A stretch of 64,000 nucleotides of DNA. Origin: a bacterium. GTDB lineage: Bacteria; Patescibacteriota; Saccharimonadia; Saccharimonadales; Saccharimonadaceae. The position numbers and the translations under genes are program-made. Shown piece after piece: positions 25,247 through 33,863 of the stretch; position 1 is the stretch's first letter; every line of letters begins with the position of its first letter. The stretch is from assembly GCA_004561445.1 (NCBI GenBank), contig SFVX01000001.1:772455-836454 (forward strand). Reading direction: 5' to 3'. The notes beneath the pieces are model-generated. The model ran no database searches and had not been told where the DNA came from. It saw only the letters and a list, made by a program, of their open reading frames with translations.

Positions 25247-26593
25247 CTACTTTTCGGACTTTTTAGTGCTCTTTTTTGCCGGAGCTTTAGTAGCTTTCTT
25301 GGTAGATTTTTTAGCGTTTGGCTTGTTAATCTCTGCTAGCTTATCAATCGTGCGCTCGACACGCATGCGATTCTTGATATTTGCTTTAACTTGAGGATCG
25401 TCAAGTTGCTTGGATGCCTCGGCGTCTTTTTTGTAGGCAGCTTTCATTCGCTCGACTTGCTCTTCGGCTTCGGCGTCAGAAATTTCAATGCCAAGTTCGT
25501 CGGCAAGTTTTTGAATGACGATACTACCGAGAATGCGGCGTTTGGCGGCATCACGAACTTCCTCTTCCCATTCTTCGAGCTTTTGTTTGCGGTGTTCAAG
25601 ATATTCCTCGATAGTCGCACCCTGAGCTTTGAGATTACGCATGATATCTTCTTTCATGTGACCGAATTGTTCTTCAACAAGGGTAGCTGGAGCTTCAGTC
25701 TTAGAAGAATCCACGAGTTTAGCAAGAAGTTCGTCTTTGTAGCGCTCGTCGGCCTCAGAAGAAGCATGAGAAGTGAGGTTTTTGCGAATATCTTCGCGAA
25801 GTGCGGCGAGATTGTCGAAAGCGCCAGTTTTCTTGGCGAGTTCGTCGTCGATAGCTAGCTTAGCGCGCTCGTTGACTTGCTTGACAAGAACTTCAAATAC
25901 TACTGGTTGACCAGCGAGATCTTTAACGTGATAGTCCTTCGGGAAGGAAATTTTAAGATCTTTTTTGTCGCCAGAGGCAAGACCAACAACGCCTTCTTCG
26001 AAGCCTGGAATAAATTGACCAGAGCCAAGTACAAGCTTGAAATCTTTGGCGGTGCCACCATCAAATGCGACGCCGTCTTTTTTGCCAACGAAATCAATGA
26101 TAACTTCATCACCCATCTTGGCGGCGCGCTTAACAACCTTGGACTCGGCGAAGCTTTCGGCAATGCGTTCTACGACGTCATCGACATCTTTCTCAGAAAT
26201 CTCTGGCTCATCATAGGTTGCGACAATTTTCTTGTAATCGCCAAGCTTTACGTCTGGCATAATGTCGGCCTTGACGGTAATTTCCGCCATCTCGCCTGGA
26301 ACGTATTTCGCGATCTCAACATGAGGAATCGAGATTGGCATCATATCAGTGCCGTCAAATAGTTTTGGAATTGCAGTGCGAACGGCAATATCGAGAGTCT
26401 CGGAAGCGAGCTGGTTGGGATCGACGTGCTGTTCGACAATATTTGCAGGGGCTTTGCCATTGCGGAAGCCAGGAATTTTGACGTCGCGCGCAAGGCGAGA
26501 AAGGGCCTTGATGCGAGCTGGCTCCAAGTCGTTCTTATCGAATTCGACAGTGAACTCTACAGAACTGGTATTCTTTTTGCTAGAAATCTTCAT
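25247..26593 (-). CDS. tig: Trigger factor
   Basis: A 448-residue ribosome-associated chaperone and peptidyl-prolyl isomerase. The N-terminal ribosome-binding signature is IPGFRNGKAPANIV near residue 39, where GFRxGKxP is diagnostic. The FKBP-like domain is at ~150-240 (GDEVIIDFVGKKDGVAFDGG and LGSGQFIPGFEEGVVG). The rest is the helical C-terminal domain. The last ~25 residues are a lysine-rich tail (KKSTKKATKAPAKKSTKK) not usual for the family. A TATAAT lies 6 nt before the ATG. Confidence 0.95.
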   Translation of the reverse strand: MKISSKKNTSSVEFTVEFDKNDLEPARIKALSRLARDVKIPGFRNGKAPANIVEQHVDPNQLASETLDIAVRTAIPKLFDGTDMMPISIPHVEIAKYVPGEMAEITVKADIMPDVKLGDYKKIVATYDEPEISEKDVDDVVERIAESFAESKVVKRAAKMGDEVIIDFVGKKDGVAFDGGTAKDFKLVLGSGQFIPGFEEGVVGLASGDKKDLKISFPKDYHVKDLAGQPVVFEVLVKQVNERAKLAIDDELAKKTGAFDNLAALREDIRKNLTSHASSEADERYKDELLAKLVDSSKTEAPATLVEEQFGHMKEDIMRNLKAQGATIEEYLEHRKQKLEEWEEEVRDAAKRRILGSIVIQKLADELGIEISDAEAEEQVERMKAAYKKDAEASKQLDDPQVKANIKNRMRVERTIDKLAEINKPNAKKSTKKATKAPAKKSTKKSEK

Positions 26594-26599
26594 AAGAAG

Positions 26600-26605
26600 A
26601 TTATA
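26600..26605 (-). promoter_or_regulatory. -10 box of leaderless tig promoter
   Basis: TATAAT on the minus strand, 6 nt before the tig ATG. Confidence 0.6.
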
Positions 26606-26631
26606 TCACATCTGTATAGGGGTGGAAAATC

Positions 26632-28221
26632 CTAGTGCTCAGATATAATTCCGTCGCCATAGTCGATGCGAAAATGACGCAAAATATTGCGTACATCAGC
26701 TTCCTGTTTAATGCCGGGGTTAAAAATATCGAAAGGATCAAAAATTTGCTTAATACGACCGTCGAGTTTTAATTGTTTAGCATCACGATATTGATTGATG
26801 AAAATTGGCAAAAAACGCCCCTCAGAAGCATTACCGCATGCATTACCGCCTAGATCATAAATCATTTTGATATATTCGCGCATAAATGAAACCATCTTAC
26901 GGCGACCTTCTGCTGTGTTGATAGTGTAGTTTGGGCGGACCGTAAAAGTATCGAATTCTGGACGGCCATAAATCGCCAGCGCAACGCCGAGTTTATCCGA
27001 CATACGCGTAACGGCATTTAGATAGCGAACCTGCGCCTCGCGCGGAATATATACACCATCAATAAGCGGTAAACGATAAATATTTTTAGTGGAATCGTTG
27101 AGATATGCGATTAGATTTTCGTTTAAAACATCAAAATCATTACGATTATCCTTGTCTTCGATAATTAAGCGGTAATTTTTGAGTTCGGTTTTAATTTTGC
27201 GCAGCTTATGCTTGCGCCAAAGATTTGAGTCATCTTTAATGGTGGCCGTAATGAGATAACCATCATCGGACGCTTTGCGGAAAAATCTCGAAGTCTTGCC
27301 AGTATTTTCTACTTCATTGTATAGCTCAGTGTCATAAACGAAGAGATCAGGAAGATTGAGCTTTTGTAAAACATCGACGACTTTTACATAATCATTTGCA
27401 TTGCGGCAGACGACGGCTATACGAATTGGCTCGTCAAAAACGGGCTCTACTTTGAGAATAACTTCCGTGATAATACCGAGACTGTTATCGGCGCCACAAA
27501 ATAACGGAACGAGACTGGCGGATTTGCCGGCGAAGTCTCTGATTCCAGCAAAGCCAGCCCGCGAATGCAGCGAATCTAACGCATCGACAACCTCACTATT
27601 CTCGCGACAAAGCTCGGATATTTCATGGTAGATATCGCCCTCGAAATTATTGAGCTTAGTTTTCTTCTTGAGTGTAAGTTTATTTAATGGCTCGGCTTGG
27701 ATTAGACTGCCGTCAGCCAATACAACTTCGGCGCAAGTAATCAGGCTAGAAATAGTTTTCGGTCGAGTATTATCGTAAACCGAAGCATTTCGCGAAATTA
27801 AGTCGCCAATGGTCTCACGATCATCGCCGTAAACAACAAAATCTAAGCCCTGCAAGAGTAGGCTCTTGCGGAGCTCGCCCAAAGTAACGCCGGTTTGAAC
27901 GCGGACTAAACGCTGGATTGGGTCGATCTCCTGAATATGGTTCAGGCGCGCAAGGCTCATGATGAGCCCAGAGCCGATATCGGAAGCATTCTTGCTAAGT
28001 CCCGCCCCACGAAGTGTGATTGGGAGCGGAATATTTTTCTGCGCAAGTTGATAACTAAAACGCGCCAAACGACGCACGTCGAGAGTGCTAATTGGCTCGG
28101 CAACCAAACGCGGAAAATATTTTAGCACTGAGCGATCGGTAGAATTAGCTGCCAAAATCGATGGCGCAGAATAGACTACGCCGTCAATATGATGATTCAG
28201 ATATACCGCTAATCTGTTCAT
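26632..28221 (-). CDS. FAD-binding oxidoreductase (GlcD/lactate dehydrogenase-like)
   Basis: A 529-residue flavoprotein of the PCMH/VAO type. The FAD domain shows PSILAANSTDRSVLKYF, PITLRGAGLSKNASDIGSG near residue 67 and VRVQTGVTLGELRKSLLLQG near 107. LGIITEVILKVEP near 250 ends the FAD domain, and a helical substrate domain follows. The end (FDPFDIFNPGIKQ) is the usual family signature. It likely oxidises a 2-hydroxy acid or similar. Upstream of its ATG lies a tiny ORF (ATG GGT GGA CTA TGA) whose stop overlaps this start, and a TATATA box 5 nt before that first ATG. Confidence 0.8.
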   Translation of the reverse strand: MNRLAVYLNHHIDGVVYSAPSILAANSTDRSVLKYFPRLVAEPISTLDVRRLARFSYQLAQKNIPLPITLRGAGLSKNASDIGSGLIMSLARLNHIQEIDPIQRLVRVQTGVTLGELRKSLLLQGLDFVVYGDDRETIGDLISRNASVYDNTRPKTISSLITCAEVVLADGSLIQAEPLNKLTLKKKTKLNNFEGDIYHEISELCRENSEVVDALDSLHSRAGFAGIRDFAGKSASLVPLFCGADNSLGIITEVILKVEPVFDEPIRIAVVCRNANDYVKVVDVLQKLNLPDLFVYDTELYNEVENTGKTSRFFRKASDDGYLITATIKDDSNLWRKHKLRKIKTELKNYRLIIEDKDNRNDFDVLNENLIAYLNDSTKNIYRLPLIDGVYIPREAQVRYLNAVTRMSDKLGVALAIYGRPEFDTFTVRPNYTINTAEGRRKMVSFMREYIKMIYDLGGNACGNASEGRFLPIFINQYRDAKQLKLDGRIKQIFDPFDIFNPGIKQEADVRNILRHFRIDYGDGIISEH

Positions 28222-28272
28222 AGTCCACCCATAGTTATATATAGTTTAGCATAAAATAAAAGCATAAGTGAA

Positions 28273-28339
28273 ACGTTCTATATATTTTTCTCGGATTTGG
28301 ATGGCAAGCCATAGAATCCTCGAAAATTATATAGAACGT
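28273..28339. repeat. 67-bp near-perfect inverted repeat upstream of tRNA-Leu
   Basis: Outer arms ACGTTCTATATA (28273-28284) and TATATAGAACGT (28328-28339) are exact complements. Pairing goes on inwards with a few mismatches to a central ATGGC-AA-GCCAT tip. The whole stretch folds into one hairpin. It could be a small palindromic repeat element or part of a transcript. Confidence 0.6.
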
Positions 28340-28397
28340 CCTTATGTCATGCGGTCTACAAAATATGCAAAGAATTTTGCATGGAGCAATTTTGTGC

Positions 28398-28403
28398 TAT
28401 AAT
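28398..28403 (+). promoter_or_regulatory. -10 box of tRNA-Leu
   Basis: TATAAT 15 nt upstream of the tRNA-Leu 5' end. Confidence 0.6.
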
Positions 28404-28418
28404 ACTTTTAACCATCAT

Positions 28419-28503
28419 GCGCGAGTGGTGAAATTGGTATACACGTATGCCTTAGGAGCATATGCCGTACGGCGTGCTGGTTCAAGTCCAGTCTCGCGCA
28501 CCA
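28419..28503 (+). tRNA. tRNA-Leu (anticodon UAG)
   Basis: A type II tRNA with acceptor stem GCGCGAG/CTCGCGC, encoded CCA, anticodon arm TATGC-CTTAGGA-GCATA (anticodon TAG), variable arm GCCG-TA-CGGC and T arm CTGG-TTCAAGT-CCAG. It is the last clear backbone gene before the large mobile element. Confidence 0.95.
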
Positions 28504-28540
28504 GGTTTAGACGTCACTTTTGATACAAAATGGCGTGAGA

Positions 28541-28569
28541 AAAACTCCCGATTTATCGGGGGTTTTTCT
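28541..28569 (+). terminator. Terminator after tRNA-Leu
   Basis: AAAACtCCCGAT/ATCGGGgGTTTTT hairpin with a T-rich end. Confidence 0.8.
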
Positions 28570-28577
28570 TTATGTCC

Positions 28578-28830
28578 GCACCAATTTTGCCGGAAAGAGT
28601 ATGGGCACAGGTTTAGAAAACGAGTATTTTTCTAATCACGGTTATAAATTCAGTATCAGTTTGCACCAATTTTGATGGCCTTTGCTTTGAGTAGAATTGG
28701 TGCATCACAAGCATAAGCCGCACGGATTTTTATGTAACTGAGAGAAAAATAAGCATAAGTCGCACGGCTTTTCATATAGTTGAGGATAATAAGCATAAGC
28801 CACACGGCTTTTTATAACTGCACCAATTTT
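28578..28830. repeat. Iteron-like repeats next to the serine recombinases
   Basis: Two short repeats are interleaved. GCACCAATTTT occurs at 28578, 28663 and 28820, with a one-mismatch inverted copy at 28693-28703. GCATAAGYCRCACGGMTTTT occurs at 28711, 28753 and 28793, spaced 42 and 40 bp, about four helical turns. They fill the otherwise empty 28570-28840 interval between tRNA-Leu and the recombinase genes. This is where an element end and recombinase or accessory-protein sites are expected. Confidence 0.6.
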
Positions 28831-28945
28831 ATAAAATCTGGAATTTCATGAGGCTCGTGAGTAGTAAAAGCCAATAGTTTAAAGAAGGAAAAAGAGCGGT
28901 CATTGCTGGCCGCTCATATTTTATGGTATATAGTTTGCCTTGAGA

Positions 28946-30532
28946 TTAGATAGTAATCGTTATCTTCTCGTCATTCTTAAATTCAAAGTCGAGCGAATCT
29001 GGTTTCACGACTACACGCCCTATTAAGTCGTTCCATCCTTGCTCCGTAAATACCGTAGCATCCTGGTAGTCTTCCAACATTTTAATAAATCGATGGAGCT
29101 TCTCGCGCATACCCACCATTTTAAGCTCTTCGGCTTTCAGGTCGGCTATGCGTTTTTTCTGTTCATCAATTTGCTGGACAAGTTTATTGAATTTAGCTCG
29201 GTACTTCTGTTGATTCTGAGACCTTCGGGCGTTTTCATGGACTAACTCCTGAATTTCCGTCATAAGATTCTCGAGCGAGATTTCAGCCTGCTGACGCGTT
29301 TCCTTAAGTTGAGCTAATGCATCTTCATTTTCGAGACGTTCCTGACATTCTGCAATGCATGAATCCTTGTTGGATAGTAGTATTTTCAGGGCTTCCAGAT
29401 AATATTTCTTAATATCTGATTCAGAAATGCTGGGAGATGTGCATTTTTCGTCACCATCATACCGGTGATTGCAATACCACACGACCTTTCGATGCTTTTT
29501 ACTATTACTGTGAAGCACTTTTCTGCCGTAGAAATATCCGCATTCTCCACAAATGATTTTCGTGCTAAATACGCTGTTATCTCTGAGAGCGGATCTGAAA
29601 TTATTTCTTCGCTCAAGTTCAGATTGCACTAAATTGAAAATGTCTTCGTCGATGATGGCATCATGCGAGTTCGACACATAGTACTGCTTTACTTCGCCAT
29701 TGTTTTTTCGGACTGTTTTCGACAGATAATCTACAGTGTAGGTCTTTTGGCGTAAGGCATCGCCTTTGTATTTCTCGTTTGAGAGAATACTTTTGACGGT
29801 GCTGACTGCCCACCTGTCCTTTCCGCCGGGCGTCTTAATGCCACGTTCGGTTAAAATATCCGCAATAGTACGGATTGTTTTTCCATCGAGAAACATTTTG
29901 TAGATATCTCTGACAATTGCAGCCTCTTCCGGTACGATTTCCGGCCTTCCGTCTTTGCCTTTTTTGTATCCTAGAAAACGTTTGTATGGCAATGAAATGT
30001 TCCCATCCAGCATACTTTTCTGCATTCCCCAGCGGACATTTTCCGAGATAGACCGGCTTTCCTCCTGTGCAAGGCTTGACATGATTGTCAGCATAACTTC
30101 GCACTGCTTATCCAAAGTTCGGATACCTTCTTTTTCAAAAATCACTTCGATTTTGAGGGCAGAAAGCTCACGGACTGTCTGAAGCGTATCAACGGTATTG
30201 CGGGCGAAGCGGCTGATCGATTTCGTAAGAATCAGGTCAATTTTGCCAGCTTTTGCGTCGGCGATCATACGGTTGAATCCATCACGTTTTTTAGTATTTG
30301 TCCCGGTTATTCCTTCATCGGCATAGATGCCGACAAATTCCCAGGCTGGATTACTGCGGATATATTTGCCGTAATAGTCCACCTGTGCCTCATAACTGGA
30401 TTGTTGCTCGTCCTGTTCGGTAGAAACACGGGCATATGCAGCAACTTTTAGTTTTGGGACTTCCGATTCTTCCACGCACATAGCTTGGATATCTATCGGT
30501 TCCCAAACGGTCACTCGTTTCGCATTATTCAT
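28946..30532 (-). CDS. Large serine recombinase (element integrase 1)
   Basis: A 528-residue site-specific recombinase. The resolvase catalytic domain has AAYARVST with nucleophile Ser37, then GITGTNTKKRDGFNRM and TKSISRFARNTVDTL. The Recombinase domain follows (GIKTPGGKDRWAVSTVKSIL), then a zinc ribbon (CGECGYFY and WYCNHRYDGDEKC) and a C-terminal coiled coil. Such enzymes integrate and excise ICEs and phages in Firmicutes. It starts behind AAGGAG and overlaps the end of the second recombinase by 8 bp, so both are made from one transcript. Its end faces the iteron-bearing interval. Confidence 0.9.
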   Translation of the reverse strand: MNNAKRVTVWEPIDIQAMCVEESEVPKLKVAAYARVSTEQDEQQSSYEAQVDYYGKYIRSNPAWEFVGIYADEGITGTNTKKRDGFNRMIADAKAGKIDLILTKSISRFARNTVDTLQTVRELSALKIEVIFEKEGIRTLDKQCEVMLTIMSSLAQEESRSISENVRWGMQKSMLDGNISLPYKRFLGYKKGKDGRPEIVPEEAAIVRDIYKMFLDGKTIRTIADILTERGIKTPGGKDRWAVSTVKSILSNEKYKGDALRQKTYTVDYLSKTVRKNNGEVKQYYVSNSHDAIIDEDIFNLVQSELERRNNFRSALRDNSVFSTKIICGECGYFYGRKVLHSNSKKHRKVVWYCNHRYDGDEKCTSPSISESDIKKYYLEALKILLSNKDSCIAECQERLENEDALAQLKETRQQAEISLENLMTEIQELVHENARRSQNQQKYRAKFNKLVQQIDEQKKRIADLKAEELKMVGMREKLHRFIKMLEDYQDATVFTEQGWNDLIGRVVVKPDSLDFEFKNDEKITITI

Positions 30533-31838
30533 ATAAGGTACTCCTTTCTAAGGTTTTATTTCGCGCTTGTTGTCGCATTTCCTCATTCCAACTGTCTTTT
30601 CGGGAATAAGGACTCCACATTGCCTTAACTTCTTCGCCAGAATTCATGACAAAAGTAAGGTCGTAATCTTTACCGCAGACAATCTCGGATATATAATCTT
30701 TTAGATCAATATCCTCGAACGACTGCAGGCCGAGAACTTCCTTCGTCTTTGCTATCAGGATTTCTTCTGGTATTTGCCGGTTATTGCAATATTTCTTTCC
30801 TTTCCTCATAAATGTCGCACATATCCAAGCGGGCTTTGCATATTTGGTACTGGCATTCGCAACTCTTCTGTTGAAATGTTTACCACAGCAAGCGCAGGTA
30901 AGCATACCTGTAAAGATAGTTTTCATGCGTTTTTCGGGTAGCTTTATCTTGGCTTTTCTGCGTTCTACCTCGGCCTGTACTTGTTCGAAAATTTCCTTTG
31001 AAATGATCGCTTCATGGCTGTTTTCTACGAAGTATTTTCTTTTCTCACCTCGGTTAATGACTCCTTTTTTCGTTCGAAAATCCTCAATGTAGGTTTTTTG
31101 CAGGATCATATCTCCGGTATATTTCTCATTATGGAGAATCCGGTAGATACTGCCTTCGCGCCAATCACCATAACCACGCACCGTGGGAATGTGTTTAGCA
31201 TTCAGCTTTTTAGCGATAGCAAGCCTCCCCATTCCGGAGAGGTAATCATCAAAAATCATGCGGACAATCTCGGCTTCTTCGGGAATAATGGTTAACTGCC
31301 CGTCTTTCAGGTAATATCCTAGCATGCGACCAGTATTTGGACGACCTTCCTCAAACATCTTTCGGATGCGCCATTTTTGGTTTTCACTGGCCGAACGAGC
31401 TTCTTCCTCTGCATACATTGCGAGTAGCGTCAGCATTAGTTCGCCATTCGCGCCAAGACTGTGAAGATTTTCTTTTTCAAAAAATACATCAATATTCAGC
31501 AACTTTAATTCCCGGATTGCATCAAGGAGCGTTACTGTGTTTCTAGCAAAACGGGTAATAGATTTCGTAATGACGAGATCAATCCTATTTTTGCGACAAT
31601 CTGCTAATAGGCGTTGGAATTCAGGACGCGAGTCCTTTGTCCCGGAAATACCCTCGTCAGCATACACGCCAACAAACTCCCAACCGATATGGTCAGAAAT
31701 ATACTCGTTATAATAGCTGATTTGTGCAGATAAAGAATGTAGTGCTTCTCCTTTTTCGGAAGATACACGTGCGTATGCGGCGACACGTTTTATCCCGATG
31801 TCCGGCAGCTTTGTAGCGTTTATTTCTGTTACTTTCAT
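30525..31838 (-). CDS. Large serine recombinase (element integrase 2)
   Basis: A 437-residue paralogue of the preceding gene. The catalytic AAYARVSSEKG has Ser26, then GISGTKDSRPEFQRL and TKSITRFARNTVTLL. The Recombinase domain and the zinc ribbon (CACCGKHFNRR and WICATFMRKGKKYC) follow, and the C-terminal coiled coil is short. The start at 31838 follows GGAGGTGG; an upstream ATG at 31862 would place the ribosome-binding site inside the gene. Tandem serine recombinases of unequal length are common in clostridial elements, where both may be needed. Confidence 0.9.
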   Translation of the reverse strand: MKVTEINATKLPDIGIKRVAAYARVSSEKGEALHSLSAQISYYNEYISDHIGWEFVGVYADEGISGTKDSRPEFQRLLADCRKNRIDLVITKSITRFARNTVTLLDAIRELKLLNIDVFFEKENLHSLGANGELMLTLLAMYAEEEARSASENQKWRIRKMFEEGRPNTGRMLGYYLKDGQLTIIPEEAEIVRMIFDDYLSGMGRLAIAKKLNAKHIPTVRGYGDWREGSIYRILHNEKYTGDMILQKTYIEDFRTKKGVINRGEKRKYFVENSHEAIISKEIFEQVQAEVERRKAKIKLPEKRMKTIFTGMLTCACCGKHFNRRVANASTKYAKPAWICATFMRKGKKYCNNRQIPEEILIAKTKEVLGLQSFEDIDLKDYISEIVCGKDYDLTFVMNSGEEVKAMWSPYSRKDSWNEEMRQQARNKTLERSTLYE

Positions 31839-31905
31839 AGGTTCCACCTCCTGTAATGACATTCATCACTCTTTTAAGGAGAGAAGTCCAGTCGAAAACG
31901 GATTA

Positions 31906-32193
31906 TTATTTTCCCTTTTTTCTGGCATTTTTCCACCATTCTATGCGGCAATCATCGCAGCAGAAGTTTTTCTTACGGCTATTAGAACAATCTAAAATGC
32001 GGCCGCAGTTTTTGCATACTTGCAGAACATTTTTCTCAGCCTTCGTCTTGAACTTCTGCTTTGGAATATAACCGTTCCTGCGACAGACAGACTTTACAGT
32101 ATTTGGCGAAAGTCCAAGCGTCTTTGCGATACAGGCATATGAGTAATTCTCCTGTCTAAGGCTTTCGATTGCCTGTTTGTCTTTTAAGAGCAT
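31906..32193 (-). CDS. HTH and zinc-ribbon small protein
   Basis: The N-terminal half is a sigma-70 region 4-like HTH (YACIAKTLGLSPNTVKSVCRRNG near residues 18-40). The C-terminal half has CKNCGRIL and CCDDC, a four-Cys zinc knuckle, followed by WWKNARKKGK. It starts behind AAAGGAGG. Small HTH proteins of this type often sit next to tandem serine recombinases in clostridial elements. A role as a regulator or recombination accessory factor is likely but unproven. Confidence 0.7.
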   Translation of the reverse strand: MLLKDKQAIESLRQENYSYACIAKTLGLSPNTVKSVCRRNGYIPKQKFKTKAEKNVLQVCKNCGRILDCSNSRKKNFCCDDCRIEWWKNARKKGK

Positions 32194-32245
32194 GTTGTTT
32201 ATGCCTCCTTTCTGTTAATGTGCGATAGTCTTAACTATAAAATTG

Positions 32246-32265
32246 CCAGCCCACAATGGGGCTGG
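32246..32265. terminator. Hairpin between small genes
   Basis: CCAGCCC/GGGCTGG with a 6-nt loop. The U-run is poor, so it may be a weak terminator or an mRNA-stabilising stem. Confidence 0.4.
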
Positions 32266-32284
32266 TGTGTGAGTGGGTATAGCC

Positions 32285-32509
32285 CTAAATTTTGCGGATA
32301 ATATCCTCGCCATATGCAACACCAAGACCGGAGCCGCAGTCCCAATTGACAAAGATCGTTCCGATATCGTCAACAAATTGAACGGTTCCTTGCGCTCTGG
32401 GAATGAGTTTCGCATATGGATCATTCATAGAAACAAGTTCTACACGTGTTCCCTTAGGATACATTTTTCGTAATCTCTCAATCGTCTGCTTATTCGGAAA
32501 TCCTTGCAT
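32285..32509 (-). CDS. DUF4314-like protein
   Basis: Start at 32509, behind GAAGGAGG, overlapping the previous gene by 20 bp. The 74-residue product has the family pattern YPKGTRVELVSMNDPYA, GTVQFVDDIGTIFVNWDCGSGLGVAYGEDIIRK. This is a small SH3-like beta-barrel usually found in Firmicutes mobile elements near conjugation genes. Its function is not known. Confidence 0.75.
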   Translation of the reverse strand: MQGFPNKQTIERLRKMYPKGTRVELVSMNDPYAKLIPRAQGTVQFVDDIGTIFVNWDCGSGLGVAYGEDIIRKI

Positions 32510-33557
32510 CAGCTTCGCCTCCTTCAATGGTTGCTTGACCAATAGTTACTTCCGGTGCTTCAATTTCTGCTCGAACTTTACGGGCATCGTGCCTTGCTTT
32601 TGCCTCCTCGGTTCGCCAGCCACTGTTTCCAGATAGGTTGCGAAGCAGAAATTTGCGAGCAAAGGCATATTCTGCGCCTTTAAAGTTCAGTGATACGAGA
32701 AAGAGTCGCATCGTGAATTTGTCATTATCTGACGGACTTTCCGTAGCCGTAACGCGAGTGAGCATTTTAGCTCTCTTTGCGATGCCGGATACGAGCTGCA
32801 TGTATGCTTTAGCCTCGCCATCGACGCCATGATCGATAAACCATGGGAAACAAATCTTGTCCTCTTTACGCTCAATGGACAAATCATCCGTTTCAAGCGC
32901 TTTCTTGAGAACCGTTGCTTTACTGGCAACAATCGCTCTGGCTCTGCCAAGCTCAGCTTCATCAAGGTAGGAGCCTGGCAGTTCAATGACGATTTTCTCT
33001 GGTTCGGTCACTTCCGGAACAGGAGTTTCCTCTGATTGTTCGTCCGTAACTTCTTCCATAGATTCTTCTGATTCAAAACCGCCTTCCGGCAAAATGGAAA
33101 CTTCCGTCTCCTCAACGGGATTTTCTGATAGTTCTTCAGAAATATCTGAATTCTCAGTTGTGTTGATTTTATCTTCATCGACAACGGTTTCATCTAGAAC
33201 TTCTTCAGATTCTTCGACGTTTGCCTCCACGACATCGGGGACATTTTCTTCAGTCGGATCTTCTGTTTCGAGAACAGACTCTTCTTGTATAGGTGCGCCG
33301 TCGATTTCTTCCGTAGGCTCATCCAGAATTCTTTCAAAGCCATGCCAGGTAAGTTTCTTGGCGATGGCCTCTATTTCTTCTTCAGTCATGTCGTCCGGAA
33401 ATTCAATATCTCCAGTACGATTGACAATGCATGAGCCAACCTCATATCCATAGCTTGGAGCTCTGAGATATTTGGATTCGCTTTCGAGAATCTCGGATAA
33501 TGCGCTTACGAGTTTCTTTCTCTGTTCGCCAGATGCGGCGTATTTTATAGTCGTCAT
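32490..33557 (-). CDS. Element protein with long acidic linker
   Basis: Start at 33557, behind AAAGGAGG. About 85 residues of folded N-terminus (TTIKYAASGEQRKKLVSAL and WHGFERILDEP) precede a ~110-residue linker made largely of Glu, Asp, Val and Ser. A second folded region follows from about residue 200 (AIVASKATVLKKALETDDL to the end), which includes ICFPWFIDHGVDGEAKAYMQL and a final basic stretch. Related proteins are common in clostridial elements with no known role. The acidic linker suggests a DNA-mimic or flexible tether. It is 355 aa. Confidence 0.6.
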   Translation of the reverse strand: MTTIKYAASGEQRKKLVSALSEILESESKYLRAPSYGYEVGSCIVNRTGDIEFPDDMTEEEIEAIAKKLTWHGFERILDEPTEEIDGAPIQEESVLETEDPTEENVPDVVEANVEESEEVLDETVVDEDKINTTENSDISEELSENPVEETEVSILPEGGFESEESMEEVTDEQSEETPVPEVTEPEKIVIELPGSYLDEAELGRARAIVASKATVLKKALETDDLSIERKEDKICFPWFIDHGVDGEAKAYMQLVSGIAKRAKMLTRVTATESPSDNDKFTMRLFLVSLNFKGAEYAFARKFLLRNLSGNSGWRTEEAKARHDARKVRAEIEAPEVTIGQATIEGGEADARISE

Positions 33558-33571
33558 AATAGAGACCTCCT

Positions 33572-33820
33572 TTAGTTGTGCTGATTTAACAAGATACAAA
33601 GAGCGATTTCGGCTTCCTTTGTGGTTGGGTGAATATCCCAGCCACGGTCGTAATTAGCAACAATTTCGCCGTCCTGCTTTAATTCCAGTTTTGAGATTTT
33701 GCCATGATTGATGCCGAATTTGCTCGGCTCATCATATACCTTTACGAAATAATGAATCGCTATGTACTCTTTTCCAGCTGTCTTGTTTTTTGGAATGCCA
33801 ATAGTTCCTTCAAGCCACAT
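33572..33820 (-). CDS. Small conserved element protein, 82 aa
   Basis: The start at 33820 (MWLEGTIG) follows AAAGGAGGATC and excludes an unsupported 50-residue extension. The product is a beta-rich 82-residue protein (AIHYFVKVYDEPSKFGI, KLELKQDGEIVANYDRGWD) ending in a helix. I have seen similar small proteins next to DUF4314 genes in Firmicutes elements but know no function. Confidence 0.6.
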   Translation of the reverse strand: MWLEGTIGIPKNKTAGKEYIAIHYFVKVYDEPSKFGINHGKISKLELKQDGEIVANYDRGWDIHPTTKEAEIALCILLNQHN

Positions 33821-33863
33821 ACCTGATCCTCCTTTTATGCATTCATCACTCTTTACCAGATAA

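Noticed and set aside
28711..28812. CRISPR array
   Set aside because: Only three imperfect 20-bp repeats with 20-22-bp AT-rich spacers and no cas genes; iterons are a better fit.
32986..33453. 155-aa plus-strand Ser/Thr-rich frame
   Set aside because: It is the antisense shadow of the Glu/Asp-rich linker of the 32490-33557 gene.
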